Positions 47,495 through 59,077 of a stretch of DNA of 64,000 bases are shown piece after piece. This DNA comes from Cordilura impudica. Taxonomy: Eukaryota > Arthropoda > Insecta > Diptera > Scathophagidae. The DNA is taken from NCBI GenBank assembly GCA_963682025.1, contig OY821521.1:55377908-55441907 (forward strand), read 5' to 3'. How positions within the stretch are numbered: position 1 is the first letter of the stretch; every line of letters begins with the position of its first letter. The notes beneath the pieces are model-generated. The model did not search any database and was not told where the DNA came from. It worked only from the letters and a program-made list of their open reading frames with translations. Both the position numbers and the translations under genes were made by a program.

Positions 47495-49331
47495 TTATAT
47501 AAAACCCATTTTTGATTTATTTAGCAAATCCCATTCAACGGGATGCGCCTTCTTTTTGTGTGAATACATGTTTGCTTTAAAATTAAAAGTTCTTGTACAA
47601 AACGGACAACTGTACAAAGGTTCTCCAGTGTGACCAGCCGTATGTTCCTAAAAAATCAAATAAAAAATATGACAATAATTATGCTGTATTTAAATTTGTA
47701 AGATTTACCTTTAATGATAATGCACTTTTGAAGGTTTTTTGACATTCTTCACACGTATAAGATATTGTGGAATGTGTATTCTTTAGATGACATGTCAAAG
47801 AATGTTTATTTTTACATATACGTCCACATTCGGGACATTCATATTTCGCTTGATTATGAAAACGTCTTAAATGTTGTTTTAAATTATCTTCATCTTTAAG
47901 CCAACTATCGCAACCTTCTCGGGGACATTTTATGCGAGGTCCACTTGTCTCAAAGTGTAAACGCACATGTTTTTCAAAGGCCGGTTTGTCTCTTATTTCC
48001 TTAGCACATACATGACAAATATTTGAAGCTTTAGTGTGGCATGATTTTATATGAATTTGTAAAATATAATCACTGGCAAATCTGCAAATGATAAAAATGA
48101 AGATTAAAAACAATGGAAAATTTTAGATTTACTTACGCTCTTGCCGGTTGACATCTTTCACAGAAATGTGATCTTTCCGTTTTTGGTATATGCTGAGCTT
48201 TGTGATAGGCCAGCAAGTTTTTCGTAGAAAATCTACGCGGACACTCATCACAGCCATATGGAAGTTTTTCTTCAGGTTCATGGTGTTTAATAAAATGATC
48301 TTTCAATCCCGATTTATTGATAAAAGTTTTACCACACTCCTGACACTTAAAATGTTCCGGATCTTCATGATAACAAGCGTGTTGTAAAATATCGGATGGG
48401 CAATCCAATTTGCGTTCACAGCATTTTATAAATGGTTTTACACCAGTATGTTCTTCTTTGTAATGTTTAATTAAATTTGAAAAATCCTCACCGATAAAGG
48501 AACACATTTGGCACAACATTTTTATGTGTTTTTTTATGAGGCCCTCATTCTCTTCTAATAATACATGTCCCTTTCTGCGCTTTGGCTCATTCGTTTTATC
48601 TGGCGTTTTGGAAACTTTGCGTTTTGGTTTTCTTTTCTTGGTTAAGCTATTCTTTATTTCCATGTTTAAATCAAATATTTCATCACTTTCTTCATTTTTA
48701 ATATCATCTAATAAAGATGATAATTCTTTATCATTTTCCTCGTTATTTTCAGAAGTCAGAGGACTTTTTGGTCGCTTACTGGATTTTTTAGATCTAGTTT
48801 TAGGATTTTTAGTTTTAACCTTCTTGCTCTTAAGATCTTTTGACGTAATGTCGCTTATATCATTATCTTCTTCTGTACCCAATTCAAGTAAAGGATTTTC
48901 AGGAAATATGTCGTCAGCTTTGAAAAAATGTAAATCAACATTGCTGTCTAACGACTCTTCCAAAGGCTCCGTTTTAATGTTACGTTCCCAGACATTGTCA
49001 TCATTCCTCTCACTAGCTTCTATTACTTTATCAATTGAACATTTCGTTTGTATATTATGTACCTTTGCTACATATTGATAAAATTCGTCAAAATCACTAA
49101 GTTTAACCCAACATTCATTACAAATTTCAGTGCCTTGGTCCTTCTTAAACTTTGGCTGTAATTTTTTTTTTGTCAAGTGATATAAGGTGTTAGATTGTAA
49201 GGCTATTTAGTATGACTTACCGTTAAACACAAATGTTTTGCAATGATTGCAGCGATTTTAGAATGCATTTCATCATCTCCAAAAATTGAGAAAGTTCTGT
49301 CAGAATTATTGGTACAAACAAAACAAATCAT
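47495..49331 (-). CDS. ZAD-C2H2 zinc-finger protein, grauzone-like (gene 4)
   Basis: Four exons: 49221-49331, 48137-49155, 47709-48081 and 47495-47647; about 551 residues. ZAD cysteines are C3, C6 (M-I-C-F-V-C), C49 and C52 (I-C-N-E-C-W). The linker is acidic, then basic (K-K-R-K-P-K-R-K, a likely nuclear signal). The fingers follow the family order, including C-C-E-R-K-L-D-C-P and H-V-C-A-K-E-I. The intron that splits exons 2 and 3 in genes 1-3 is absent, so one long exon covers linker and early fingers. An ATG (49176) in intron 1 looks open but lies before the acceptor. Intact frame; recent duplicate of gene 5. Confidence 0.87.
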
Positions 49332-50067
49332 TTTGATAAAAATAATTTTTGATTTGTAAACAAATCTGTACATTTCACCTGTGAAACGTTTATGAGTAGC
49401 CATATTTTTAAAATATTTCGGGGTTAGGAAAATAACAGGGTATGAATTATTTAGCACATATTTTGCTGTTCCAAAGATTATAATTTTTTGTGATTGAGTT
49501 AGAAATAATTATTGTTTTTGTTCGATAAAAGAAAACTTATAAAATCTATATTATGTATATGCCTTAATTTCGATTTATCATCATGACACTTGGAGTATTA
49601 TTTATAATGAAATTATTATTCTTCCTTTATTAGTATTCATAATACTTTAAAATTTCTCATTAAAAATTAATAATTAAAATACATAGATATTTAAATAATT
49701 TCATTATTTCTAACAAAAATTACACATTTTCTTTTAAATACATTTTTATTTCTTTCTATCTTTGTATCTTCTTCTAGATCATTAATCAATTTCAGTCCCT
49801 TATAAAAAAGAGATCTTTGCATTGCAGATGTGGTCGTCTTCTTTAGCCTGAAGTTTTCTGCATTTCTCAGTCCATAATATTCATGAAAACTCGTTCAATA
49901 TATATTGTGATATTTGGATCGCGGTCAATACATATTGAACATTAACAGTGCCCATAGCTCATAATATCGTCCAGCGGAGACTTGTTTTCATTTCATGCGA
50001 GAAATCGTAGAAACGTAGAACGTGTGTTTGTTGTAATATTACAGCCCGCAGGGCTAGCTCTAGACCC
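49332..50067. other. Flank of gene 4 with palindromic element
   Basis: AT-rich. At 49892-49953 lies the short sequence CGTTCAATATATATTG...CAATACATATTGAAC, also found at 52638-52697 and 62780-62853. Confidence 0.5.
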
Positions 50068-50254
50068 GGTTCACACCATACAGCTGCAGGTTATTATTTG
50101 ACATTTCTTTTCATTCTTTGCTTCGCTATGAAAAATTTTATTATTATTTCTTCACACAAATAAATATTTCAATTTGAACTAATAATAAATTCTTTTTACA
50201 CAAACTAAATAAAATAACTGTCAAAAATATAAGAATTTGCAAGCAAAAAAAATC
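50068..50254. mobile_element. Truncated GGTTCACAC MITE in duplication unit 1
   Basis: Matches 52814-53110 but lacks about 120 bases after CACCATACA and stops at the duplication junction (GAATTTGCAAG). Confidence 0.7.
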
Positions 50255-50465
50255 TACTCTTCAAAAGTGTTATAAGATCAATATTAACATAACGCTGCCT
50301 ATGTATGGATCCTATATGTTATTTGTTGCAATATCTATACGTAAAGATAAGATCTCATATGTAAATATCAAATTTGTTAAAATATGAAAATAAAGAATAT
50401 ATAATGGAAAAAAAATATTAAAAAATTATTTTGTTCTCAATAAATGCCTTACTTTATTAATATAA

Positions 50466-52303
50466 TTATATAAAACCCATTTTTGATTTATTTAGCAAAT
50501 CCCATTCAACAGGATGCGCCTTCTTTTTGTGTGAATACATGTTTGCTTTAGAATTAAAAGTTCTTGTACAAAACGGACAACTGTACAAAGGTTCTCCAGT
50601 GTGACCAGCCGTATGTTCCTAAAAAAACAAATAACAAATATGACAATAATTATGCTGTATTTAAATTTGTAAAATTTACCTTTAATGATAATGCACTTTT
50701 GAAGGTTTTTTGACATTCTTCACACGTATAAGTTATTGTGGAATGTGTATTCTTTAGATGACATGTCAGAGAATGTTTATTTTTACATATACGTCCACAT
50801 TCGGGACATTCATATTTGGCTTGATTATGAAAACGTCTTAAATGTTGTTTTAAATTATCTTCATCTTTAAGCCAACTATCGCAACCTTCTCGGGGACACT
50901 TTATGCGTGGTCCACTTGTCTCAAAGTGTAAACGCACATGTTTTTCAAAGGCCTGTTTGTCTCTTATTTCCTTAGCACATACATGACAAATATTTGAAGC
51001 TTTAGTGTGGCGTGATTTTATATGAATTTGTAAAATATACTCACTGGCAAATCTGTAAACGATAAAAATGGAGATTAAAAAACAATGGAAAATTTTAGAT
51101 TTACTTACGCTCTTGCCGGTTGACATATTTCACAGAAATGTGATCTTTCCGTTTTTGGTATATGCTTAGCTTTGTGATGGGCCAGCAAGTTTTTCCTAGA
51201 AAATCTACGCGGACACTCATCACAGCCATATGGAAGTTTTTCTTCAGGTTCATGGTGTTTCATAAAATGATCTTTCAATCCCGATTTATTGATAAAAGTT
51301 TTACCACACTCTTGACACTTAAAATGTTCCGGATCTTCATGATAACAAGCGTGTTGTAAAATATCGGATGGGCAATCCAATTTGCGTTCACAGCATTTTA
51401 TAAATGGTTTTACACCAGTATGTTCTTCTTTGTAATGTTTAATTAAATTTGAAAAATCCTCACCGATAAAGGAACACATTTGGCACAACATTTTTATGTG
51501 TTTTTTTATGAGGCCCTCATTCTCTTCTAATAATACATGTCCCTTTCTGCGCTTTGGCTCATTCGTTTTATCTGGCGTTTTGGAAACTTTACGTTTTGGT
51601 TTTCTTTTCTTGGTTAAGCTATTCTTTATTTCCATGTTTAAATCAAATGTTTCATCACTTTCTTCATTTTTAATATCATCTAATAAAGATGATAATTCTT
51701 TATCATTTTCCTCGTAATTTTCAGAAGTCAGAGGACTTTTTGGTCGCTTACTGGATTTTTTAGATCTTCTAGTTTTAGGATTTTTAGTTTTAACCTTCTT
51801 GCTCTTAATATCTTTTGACGTAATGTCGCTTATATCATTATTATCTTCTTCTGTACCCAATTCAAGTAAAGGATTTTCAGCAAATATGTCGTCAGCTTCG
51901 AAAAAATGTAAATCAACATTGTTGTCTAACGACTCTTCCAAAGACTCCGTTTTAATGTTACGTTCCCAGACATTGTCATCATTCCTCTCACTAACTTCTA
52001 TTACTTTATCAATTGAACATTTCGTTTGTATATTATGTACCTTGGCTACATATTGATAAAATTCGTCAAAATCACTAAGTTTAACCCAACATTCATTACA
52101 AATTTCAGTGCCTTGGTCCTTCTTAAACTTTGGCTGTAATTTTTTTTTTGTCAAGTGATGTGTTAGAATGTAAGCTATTTAGTATGACTTACCGTTAAAC
52201 ACAAATGTTTTTCAATGACTGCAGCGATTTTAGAATGCATTTGATCATCTCCAAAAATTGAGAAAGTTTTGTCAGAATTATTGGTACAAACAAAACAAAT
52301 CAT
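50466..52303 (-). CDS. ZAD-C2H2 zinc-finger protein, grauzone-like (gene 5)
   Basis: Four exons: 52193-52303, 51109-52133, 50680-51052 and 50466-50618; about 553 residues. Same organisation as gene 4, with ZAD cysteines at C3, C6, C49 and C52. It differs from gene 4 by scattered substitutions and two single-residue insertions in the linker (an extra Asn and an extra Arg). No stop or lost zinc ligand was noticed, so both duplicates could still be expressed. Intron 1 is only 59 bases. The start is the ATG directly before the first ZAD cysteines. Confidence 0.87.
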
Positions 52304-52813
52304 TTTGATAAAAATAATTTTTTATTTGTAAACAAATCTGTAAATTTCACTTGTGAAACGTTTATGAGTAGCCATATTTTTAAAATATTTCGGGGTTAGG
52401 AAAATAACAGGGTATGAATTATTTATCACATATTTTGCTGTTCCAAAGATTATAATTTTTTGTGATTGAGTTAGAAATAATTATTATTGTTTTTGTTCGA
52501 TAACAGAGAAAACTTATAAAATCTATATTATGTATATGCATTAATTCCGATTTATCATGATGACACTTTACGTATTATTCATCATGACACTTGGAATATT
52601 ATATATAATGAAATTCTACGTAATATTCATGAAAACTCGTTCAATATATATTGTGATATTTGGATCGCGGTCAATACATATTGAACATTAACAGTGCACA
52701 TAGCATATAATATCGTCCAGCAGAGACTTGTTTTCATTTCATGCGAGAAATCGTAGAAACGTAGAACGTGTGTTTGTTGTAAAATTACAGCCCGCATGTC
52801 TAGCTCTAGACCC

Positions 52814-53227
52814 GGTTCACACCATACAATATTTGTTCCTTAATTTTTGAGTTATTGGAGAGTGGGGAAAAACGAGTGGTATTTGGTACGGAGTTGCTTG
52901 TACTCGGCAACTCTTTTTGTTGTGCCATTCGTAATTGTAAATACGAAGTTAGCTGCAGGTTATTATTTGACATTTCTTTTCATTATTTGCTTCGCTATGA
53001 AAAATTTTATTATTATTTCATTTATTTTTTCACACAAATAAGTATTTCAATTTGAACCAATAATAAATTCTTTTTACACAAACTAAATAAAATGAACTGT
53101 CATAAATGTAAGAATTTGCAAGGAAAAGAAAACGAAAATTGATTGAACAAATTTCTCTGTGCGAACAATAAGACAACTTTAAAAGAGAATTGCAAAGTTG
53201 AGCAACAAAAATGGCCTTGTGTGAACC
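52814..53227. mobile_element. GGTTCACAC MITE, copy 1
   Basis: Ends GGTTCACACCATACA and, inverted, GGTTCACACAAGGCCA. No coding potential. Relatives lie at 57738-58153 and 58234-58702. Confidence 0.7.
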
Positions 53228-53514
53228 TTGATTAACACTTCTACAACTGCATGTTTCTATAGTTCTAAACTTTCAGCTTCTATATGTGAAACAAGTCTAC
53301 AACTGACTAAGTAAATAAAACAAAATACAATCCGGCAGAAAAGTTACAGAATTTCTTAAATTTGTTCTTAAAAAAGGTGATAAAATTTTAAAAAGTTATT
53401 TAAATTCAAAATAAACAATAAATATTCCATTAAATATCTTAAAACGGCAGAGCACACATAAAGAAAACTAATGATGACGTGTCTTTTTCACTTACAGTGT
53501 AGACAGCTTTCAAC

Positions 53515-53702
53515 ATGATTACTGACGTCCAATTAGCTATATTCTCCAATGTTTTGGGTGTTTTTCTATTCCTCTTGGTAGTTTTATACCATTATATTAA
53601 TGCAAATTCTAACAGCAAGTAAGTTTAGCATTTGTAGCAATTTTAGCAAATACTGATTAAATTCTTTTTTTTTTTTTCAGATTAAGTGCTAAAAACAAGT
53701 AG
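53515..53702 (+). CDS. Ost4: Oligosaccharyltransferase subunit OST4 (mini-membrane protein)
   Basis: Two exons, 53515-53618 and 53681-53702, encode 41 residues beginning [15 protein letters not shown]. One transmembrane helix (about residues 8-27: [18 protein letters not shown]) follows a short lumenal start. A cytosolic tail, H-Y-I-N-A-N, then a short Lys-containing end complete it. OST4 is the tiny ER-membrane subunit that steadies the N-glycosylation complex. The intron has GTAAGT and a T-rich CAG. An acceptor-like CTTACAG at 53490-53496 hints at a further intron in the 5' leader. Its 3' end faces the ZNF511-type gene about 100 bases away. Confidence 0.92.
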
Positions 53703-53799
53703 AAGAAAATTTTTTTATATTTCTTGTTTTGTATGTATGTTTAATTAAAATATTTACAAACTTTAATTATAGTTCACTTTGTTTGATTAGAGTAAATAT

Positions 53800-54537
53800 T
53801 TACAAGGAATTTAACGCTTCAGTTAATGTTTCCATATTCTCAAAAGTTTCTCCAGGTTCTAGTTTCTGCTTCGGTTCATTTCTTAAAACGAAAGTCTTTA
53901 CTTTTTGATGACCGAATGAAAAAGTTTTTATATCATTATTCGGAGTTTGGTCCTCTACTTCCATTGTTTTCTTAGATAACGTTTTTTGCAATTTATATTT
54001 TTTTGGTGGCTTTTTATAAGCAACTTGATCAAATCTAAAGTTACAAGGTAATTTATGTTGTTTTATACAATGTTCCTTGCGCTCAGTTAGATTTGGAAAA
54101 ATTTCCTTACATTCTTCCAAGTAACATTTGAATATACATTCACCTCTCTCCATTCGTACATTAAAGTAAGAATCGTGATGCTCCGATATATGTAAATCTA
54201 ATAAATGTTCCGTTGGTAACGATTTTTTGCACTCTAAACATATAAAACGATGCATAGAGTTGTAGTGGCTCTGATAGGTAGATACATTATCAAATATCAT
54301 ATCGCAACCCATTACATTACAAAATATTTCATTTGCGATTTTTCCGCCGAGTGAAGATCCACATGAATCGTTAAAATTCTCATACTCTGTACTACTAATT
54401 GCTCCTAACTTTTTATATGTTTTAAGTATGTTGGAACAACTTTCATTAAACAAGCAGTCATCAGGTTTGAGAAAACCTTGAGGTACATTTTTTAATAATT
54501 CCAAGATTTCCTGTGGCTTATACATGTTGTTTTGCAC
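53800..54537 (-). CDS. ZNF511-type C2H2 zinc-finger protein
   Basis: 245 residues in one exon on the minus strand. After an N-terminal region without known motifs come three fingers: C-x4-C-D-M-I-F...H-x4-H (about residues 72-97), C-x2-C-K-K-S-L...H-x4-H (about 99-120) and C-x4-C-K-E-I-F...H-x4-H (about 135-160). Then comes the block L-P-C-N-F-R-F-D. This spacing and the final block match metazoan ZNF511, a small nuclear protein of poorly known function. It has no ZAD, so it is not part of the grauzone-like family beside it. The 5' end may be spliced: a TTGTAG acceptor-like site lies just upstream of the ATG. Confidence 0.85.
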   Translation of the reverse strand: MQNNMYKPQEILELLKNVPQGFLKPDDCLFNESCSNILKTYKKLGAISSTEYENFNDSCGSSLGGKIANEIFCNVMGCDMIFDNVSTYQSHYNSMHRFICLECKKSLPTEHLLDLHISEHHDSYFNVRMERGECIFKCYLEECKEIFPNLTERKEHCIKQHKLPCNFRFDQVAYKKPPKKYKLQKTLSKKTMEVEDQTPNNDIKTFSFGHQKVKTFVLRNEPKQKLEPGETFENMETLTEALNSL

Positions 54538-55133
54538 AAACTCCCTACAAGAAACGAGTGATCGAAACTAAACATAAACAATTTTTGTACTAACCACTTG
54601 CAATAATTTTCTATTTGAAAAACATATGACTGTCATTGATGATGTAAACATCTCCCAATAAACATTTTTGTTTGCTATCAACTTGAGGTGCATTTGAGAT
54701 CAAATACATATCTCAAATCTCTAACGTTAATTCTAAAATGCAGCTCAATAGTCCGATTATGGTCTTCTCAACATTTTTTATATGGTGATTTTCTTAGTTA
54801 TCAAGTTGAGAAATTTGTGACTCTCAACTTGATAGCAAAGAAATTTCTCCAAAAATATTAATTCTCAACTTGATGTTAAGTTGAAACCAAACAAGGAGAA
54901 AAATTGTTCAACTCAAATTGAGAATTACATTAGATTTCAATTTGAGAACTTAACTTTTCTCCAACATTGGAGAAATAATTTTTCAATGCATATGCGTGAA
55001 ACATATCGACGACAGCGGCTACACGACTACAGCCTATCAAAAATAAAATACACACGTTTATATGAAAACGATTATTTTAACACCAACTCAGCTGCACGGC
55101 TACACAACTACTTCTGCCGCTGTAGTCAACTTA
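54538..55133. other. Intergenic region with CAACTTGAT repeats
   Basis: CTCAACTTGAT or its complement recurs at least five times between 54675 and 54880. A perfect 12-bp stem with a 10-base loop is at 54800-54833. Confidence 0.5.
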
Positions 55134-55624
55134 AGGTGTGTTTACACTATGTGTATTTTCCATATGTAAATTCAGTTTTACGATCCATACGTAATTCCGT
55201 TTGTGTGTCAAAATTGGCGTTTTACATACGATTCATAATTTTTGCGTTCAAACGTACATATGTAATTCCGTATGACATAACCTCTAAATGTAAACAACAG
55301 CTGTTTTAATTTGTGAATTTATAAAAATTTATTGTTAAAAATAAAGTTATATATTTTTTAATTGTTAATTGATATTAAACAATTTATTTTGTTTCAATAT
55401 TAATCTTTATAATTTACTCCGTTTTTCTTTCACCACAAGCAGTGTTGTATTTTCATATGTTTGTCTTGCAAAAATAGAACCTGCTCTAATTGAAAAATTT
55501 ACATATGTCTTGCAAAATGTGTTGTACATAAACAATGTTTGAAAGGGTTCACACTATGTGTATAAATTACACTTGCTAAAAAACTAAGAAAAACACAAGC
55601 AAAACACGTAGTGTGAACGCAGCT
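55134..55624 (+). mobile_element. TWA-flanked MITE, copy b
   Basis: Flanked by TTA on both sides (55131-55133, 55625-55627). Termini AGGTGTGTTTACACTATGTG and, inverted, AGCTGCGTTCACACTACGTG. Very similar to copy a in element B. Confidence 0.85.
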
Positions 55625-55932
55625 TTAGGATAATTTCTATTTTTGTTGGCTACGAAACAAAAATAGTGTTGACAATAAAAAAAAATATGTAAAAGAAATT
55701 AATGCTATGAAATGTTTTATTTAAAAAAAAAAAAAAATAATCGCAAAATGATATGCTATAATAATTCCATTAATAATCAAAAGGGGTTAAATTATTATAA
55801 TTATTTATATTTACGTTATAGTAATGCACTATAAATAAGTAATTGTATATTTAAGTCAAGTTTATATAGAATCATGCATGTTCTTCTATTTAAATAAAGT
55901 AAAAAAATGTAATTGGCACTACTGAAATAAAA

Positions 55933-57210
55933 ATGCATTTGTATAAAAACAGCTGTTTATATTATTTCGAAAGCCGAAACCGTTTTCACCAATCCGACAA
56001 TGTGAATGATGAATATTGGGCACCCGATATTGAAAATAATGCACCACAACCGCTAACACAAATCGAAATGGATTACATTGTGGCTAAGATGGGACTATCA
56101 CAAAAAAATTCAGAATTTTTGACATCGTAAAAACTCACAGAGCAAAATGTCAGCGCAACATCATACCAAAACCGCCAAGCTGATTTTCAGAAATTTTATT
56201 CCGTTGACGAAGCAAATACGTTCACTTACTGCCATGATATCCCAGATTTAGTGATAAAAAAAATGGGAATGGATTATATCGCTGGCGACTTGCGTTTATT
56301 CATCGACGGTTCAGTTTCAAGTTTGAAGGCTGTGCTGTTGCACAAAACAAATAAAAAACCGTCCATTCCATTGGGATTCAGCACAACTATGAAGGAAACG
56401 TATGAAACATTGGGCGAAATTTTAGAGAAAATCAAATACAGTGTACACAAATGGAAGATTTGTTGTGATCTAAAGGTTGTCAACATAATACAAGGCATTA
56501 TATAAAGGGCGGTATTTGGGATTCGCGATATACAGGGAATCAATATCAATGTAAAGATTGGAAAGCAAGAACTCCCGAGCTCGAGAAACAATTAAAATTA
56601 CGTAATGAACCTTTGATAATGGATATAGATATTTTGTTGCCATCGCTCCACATGAAATTAGAAATAGCTGGGAAATTCAGTGATGCTAAATTAGAAAAGG
56701 TACGTATCGTTGTCTGTATTTAAATATTGTCATATCTAAATTTGATTTGATTATTTATTAATTTTTTCGCAAATGTTTTTTTTTTTATATTTCAAACAGG
56801 TGCTCTGAATGGACCGGATATTAATGAAAATCGAATCTGTCACAAATATGCTTTCGAACCACCTAAGTGCATGGGATGCATTGAAACAAGTCATCGAAGG
56901 CGTTTTAGGAAAGAACCGCGTTCAGCGAGATGACTACATGCAGACATGAGTAGACAAGTTACTGCATTATTTTGAAAAATCAATGTATCCATGACATTAA
57001 AGTTCCATTTCATGCATTTCTACCTTGATACCTTTTTGGCACAATTACCTCAGGAATCGGACGAATAAAGGGAGAGGTTCCACCAGGTGACCATGCGATT
57101 CAAAGGTAAAAAATTAGACGCATTGCTTGCGGAGCTTTGTTGGTGGAGTTCTAAAATTATGCAGTTTGAAGATGAAAGCACCGAAGATGAAGATATTGGC
57201 AATAATTGAA
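55933..57210 (+). pseudogene. Wreck of a repeat-family gene of unknown function
   Basis: In shifting frames the plus strand reads D-E-Y-W-A-P-D-I-E, then K-M-G-L-S-Q-K-N-S-E-F-L, F-I-D-G-S-V-S-S-L-K-A-V-L-L-H, K-W-K-I-C-C-D-L-K-V-V-N, L-P-S-L-H-M-K-L-E-I-A-G-K-F, and near 57000-57090 L-K-F-H-F-M-H-F-Y-L-D and R-E-R-F-H-Q. It ends in an acidic tail. I have met this motif set in multicopy arthropod hypothetical proteins, which suggests a mobile-element origin, but I cannot name the superfamily. Several stops, including one within the S-D-E...E-R-F-H-Q motif, and frame shifts make it dead. No terminal repeats were found. Confidence 0.6.
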
Positions 57211-57259
57211 AATATTCTAAATTTGGTTGCCATGCATAGATAACAAATAAAAATCTCAA

Positions 57260-57737
57260 TTTCTGTGTAGGAATAACTGTAATATGAATCATAATTTTTA
57301 TTTGCATGCAAAATAAAGTTTATAAAGAAAAAACAGCATATTTGTGGATTTGTAATAGTTATTGAGCAAAAAAGGTGAAAAATGGGGAAAATTGGCATTT
57401 TTGCGATTTTTAAGGCACTGGGTGCACTTTTTTCGGGTAGGTTTGTTCCGCTTTTTTCTCCTACTTAATATCTACAACTTTGCTTCAGACACAAAAAAGA
57501 TATTCCGCACGGTATACCGAGATGTAACCGTGTTAAAATATAGAAAAAAGATAAAAATCCACCTTCAGCAAAAAATCGTATGGTCATTAAATTATTAATA
57601 ATGCAGCCAACTTGACAAAACGAATGATGCAGAATTTCTTATTTTTGGGGCTACTTTCAGGTGCAATTCTCAGAATCGAGTCCCAAAATCATGTGTTGTA
57701 CTGTGTAATATTTAATGTTTCTTTTTTATTTTATCAC
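57260..57737. other. Spacer
   Basis: AT-rich, no gene or repeat recognised. Confidence 0.35.
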
Positions 57738-58153
57738 GGTTCACACAAGGCAATTTTTGCTGCGCAACTTTTTTCAATGCTCTTTTAAAGTTGCTTTAAT
57801 GTTCACATAAGAGAAATTTGTTGCCGCAACTTTTCGTTTTCTTTTGCTTTCAAATTCTTACATTCTTGACTGTTCATTTTATTTAGTTTGTGTAAAAAGA
57901 ATTTATTATTGGTTCAAAGGGAAAAATCTATTTGTGTGAAAAAATGGAAGGCAAAGAAATGAAATAAAAAAATTGTAAAATAAATGAAATTTTTCACAGC
58001 GAAGAAAAGAAATTTCAAATAACCTGCAGCTGACTTCGTGCTTATAATTACGAATGACACAACAAAATGAGCTACCGAGTACAAGCATCTCCGTACCAAA
58101 TACCTCTATTCTTTCCTCTCTCCAACAAACTCAAAAATTGCCTTGTGTGAACT
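57738..58153. mobile_element. GGTTCACAC MITE, copy 2
   Basis: Begins GGTTCACACAAGGCAATTTTTG and ends TTGCCTTGTGTGAACT. Runs opposite to copy 1 and shares its core (AGAATTTATTATTGGTTCAAA). Confidence 0.75.
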
Positions 58154-58233
58154 GGGTTCTGTTCTACGCGTTGACTGATATTTTGGTCACTAGTAACCAT
58201 TTTATGCAAATAACATAGCTTCATAAGTCCGAG

Positions 58234-58702
58234 TTCACACAAGGCAACTTTTGTTGGGCAATTCTTGAGTTTGTAGATGTTTGCGGTGAGGGGAATAAAA
58301 AGGGAAAAATAATTGCCGGTTCTCGGCTATTTCAAGCAATTCTCTCATTCGCTTTTTTTTTTTTTTGTTGAATATTTGACATTTCTTTTCATTCGGTGTT
58401 TCGCTTCTTGGTGTGAATAATTCGTAATTATTGTTTACTTTATTAAAATGGCCTTTTAATGGAAACAGGACTTAATTTTTTTCTTTTGAATTCATTTTTC
58501 AACAAAACCAATTAAATTAATTTATGTATGTATGTATTTAATTTTATTATTGTTCTTTACGACTAGAGCACAAATGTCAAATTATAAGAAAATTAAAACA
58601 AAACAAAACAGTAAAATTGCCGAAGAAATTGTCGTGTGGACATAAAAGCAATTTCAAGAGAATTGCCAAAAAGTTGCGCAATAAAAATTGCCTTGTGTGA
58701 CC
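58234..58702. mobile_element. GGTTCACAC MITE, copy 3
   Basis: Begins GTTCACACAAGGCAACTTTTG and ends AAAATTGCCTTGTGTGA. No coding potential; divergent centre. Confidence 0.7.
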
Positions 58703-59077
58703 CCCGACAAACATGCAGCAGATAGCAACTCTGTGTGGAAGCCATTATTAAATTATGCATGTATAAAATTAAATTTACAATTAAATTAAATTTTCGCTTC
58801 TGAATCCAAAATTTAAGATGCAATATTAACGTCCTAAATTAGATTTTCCTTTGAGGTTATGTATTCGTGGATTAGAAAGAAAATAATTTCATATTTAGTT
58901 TTATTTTAAATCTTTCTAAAATTTTAAATGATCTTGCGTTAATACGATAATTAAATTGCAATTGAATGTTATACAAAAACACTAGCAAAACACTACCGTA
59001 TCTTCCCCAAGCACTATTTCAAAGAAACAACTGCTTTTCGGGCGCATTTTGAAAGGTTTAGCCTTTCCCTTTACGGT
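58703..59077. other. Spacer downstream of the ATP synthase gene
   Basis: AT-rich; nothing recognised beyond the 3' flank of the gene. Confidence 0.35.

Larger units (their letters stand above)
47309..53227. repeat. Tandem duplication of about 3 kb
   Basis: Unit 1 is 47309-50254 and unit 2 is 50255-53227. Each starts in the LINE tail (CTCTTCAAAAGTGTTATAAG), contains one complete ZAD-C2H2 gene and a palindromic AT element, and ends in a MITE beginning GGTTCACACCATACA. Unit 1 lacks about 35 bases near its start and about 120 bases of the MITE. The genes are nearly identical, so the duplication is recent. Confidence 0.88.

Noticed and set aside
49156..49176. M-T-K-K-K-L-Q as the start of gene 4 (and its twin in gene 5)
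   Set aside because: These codons precede the TTACAG acceptor; the ZAD start is in the upstream exon, as in all paralogues.
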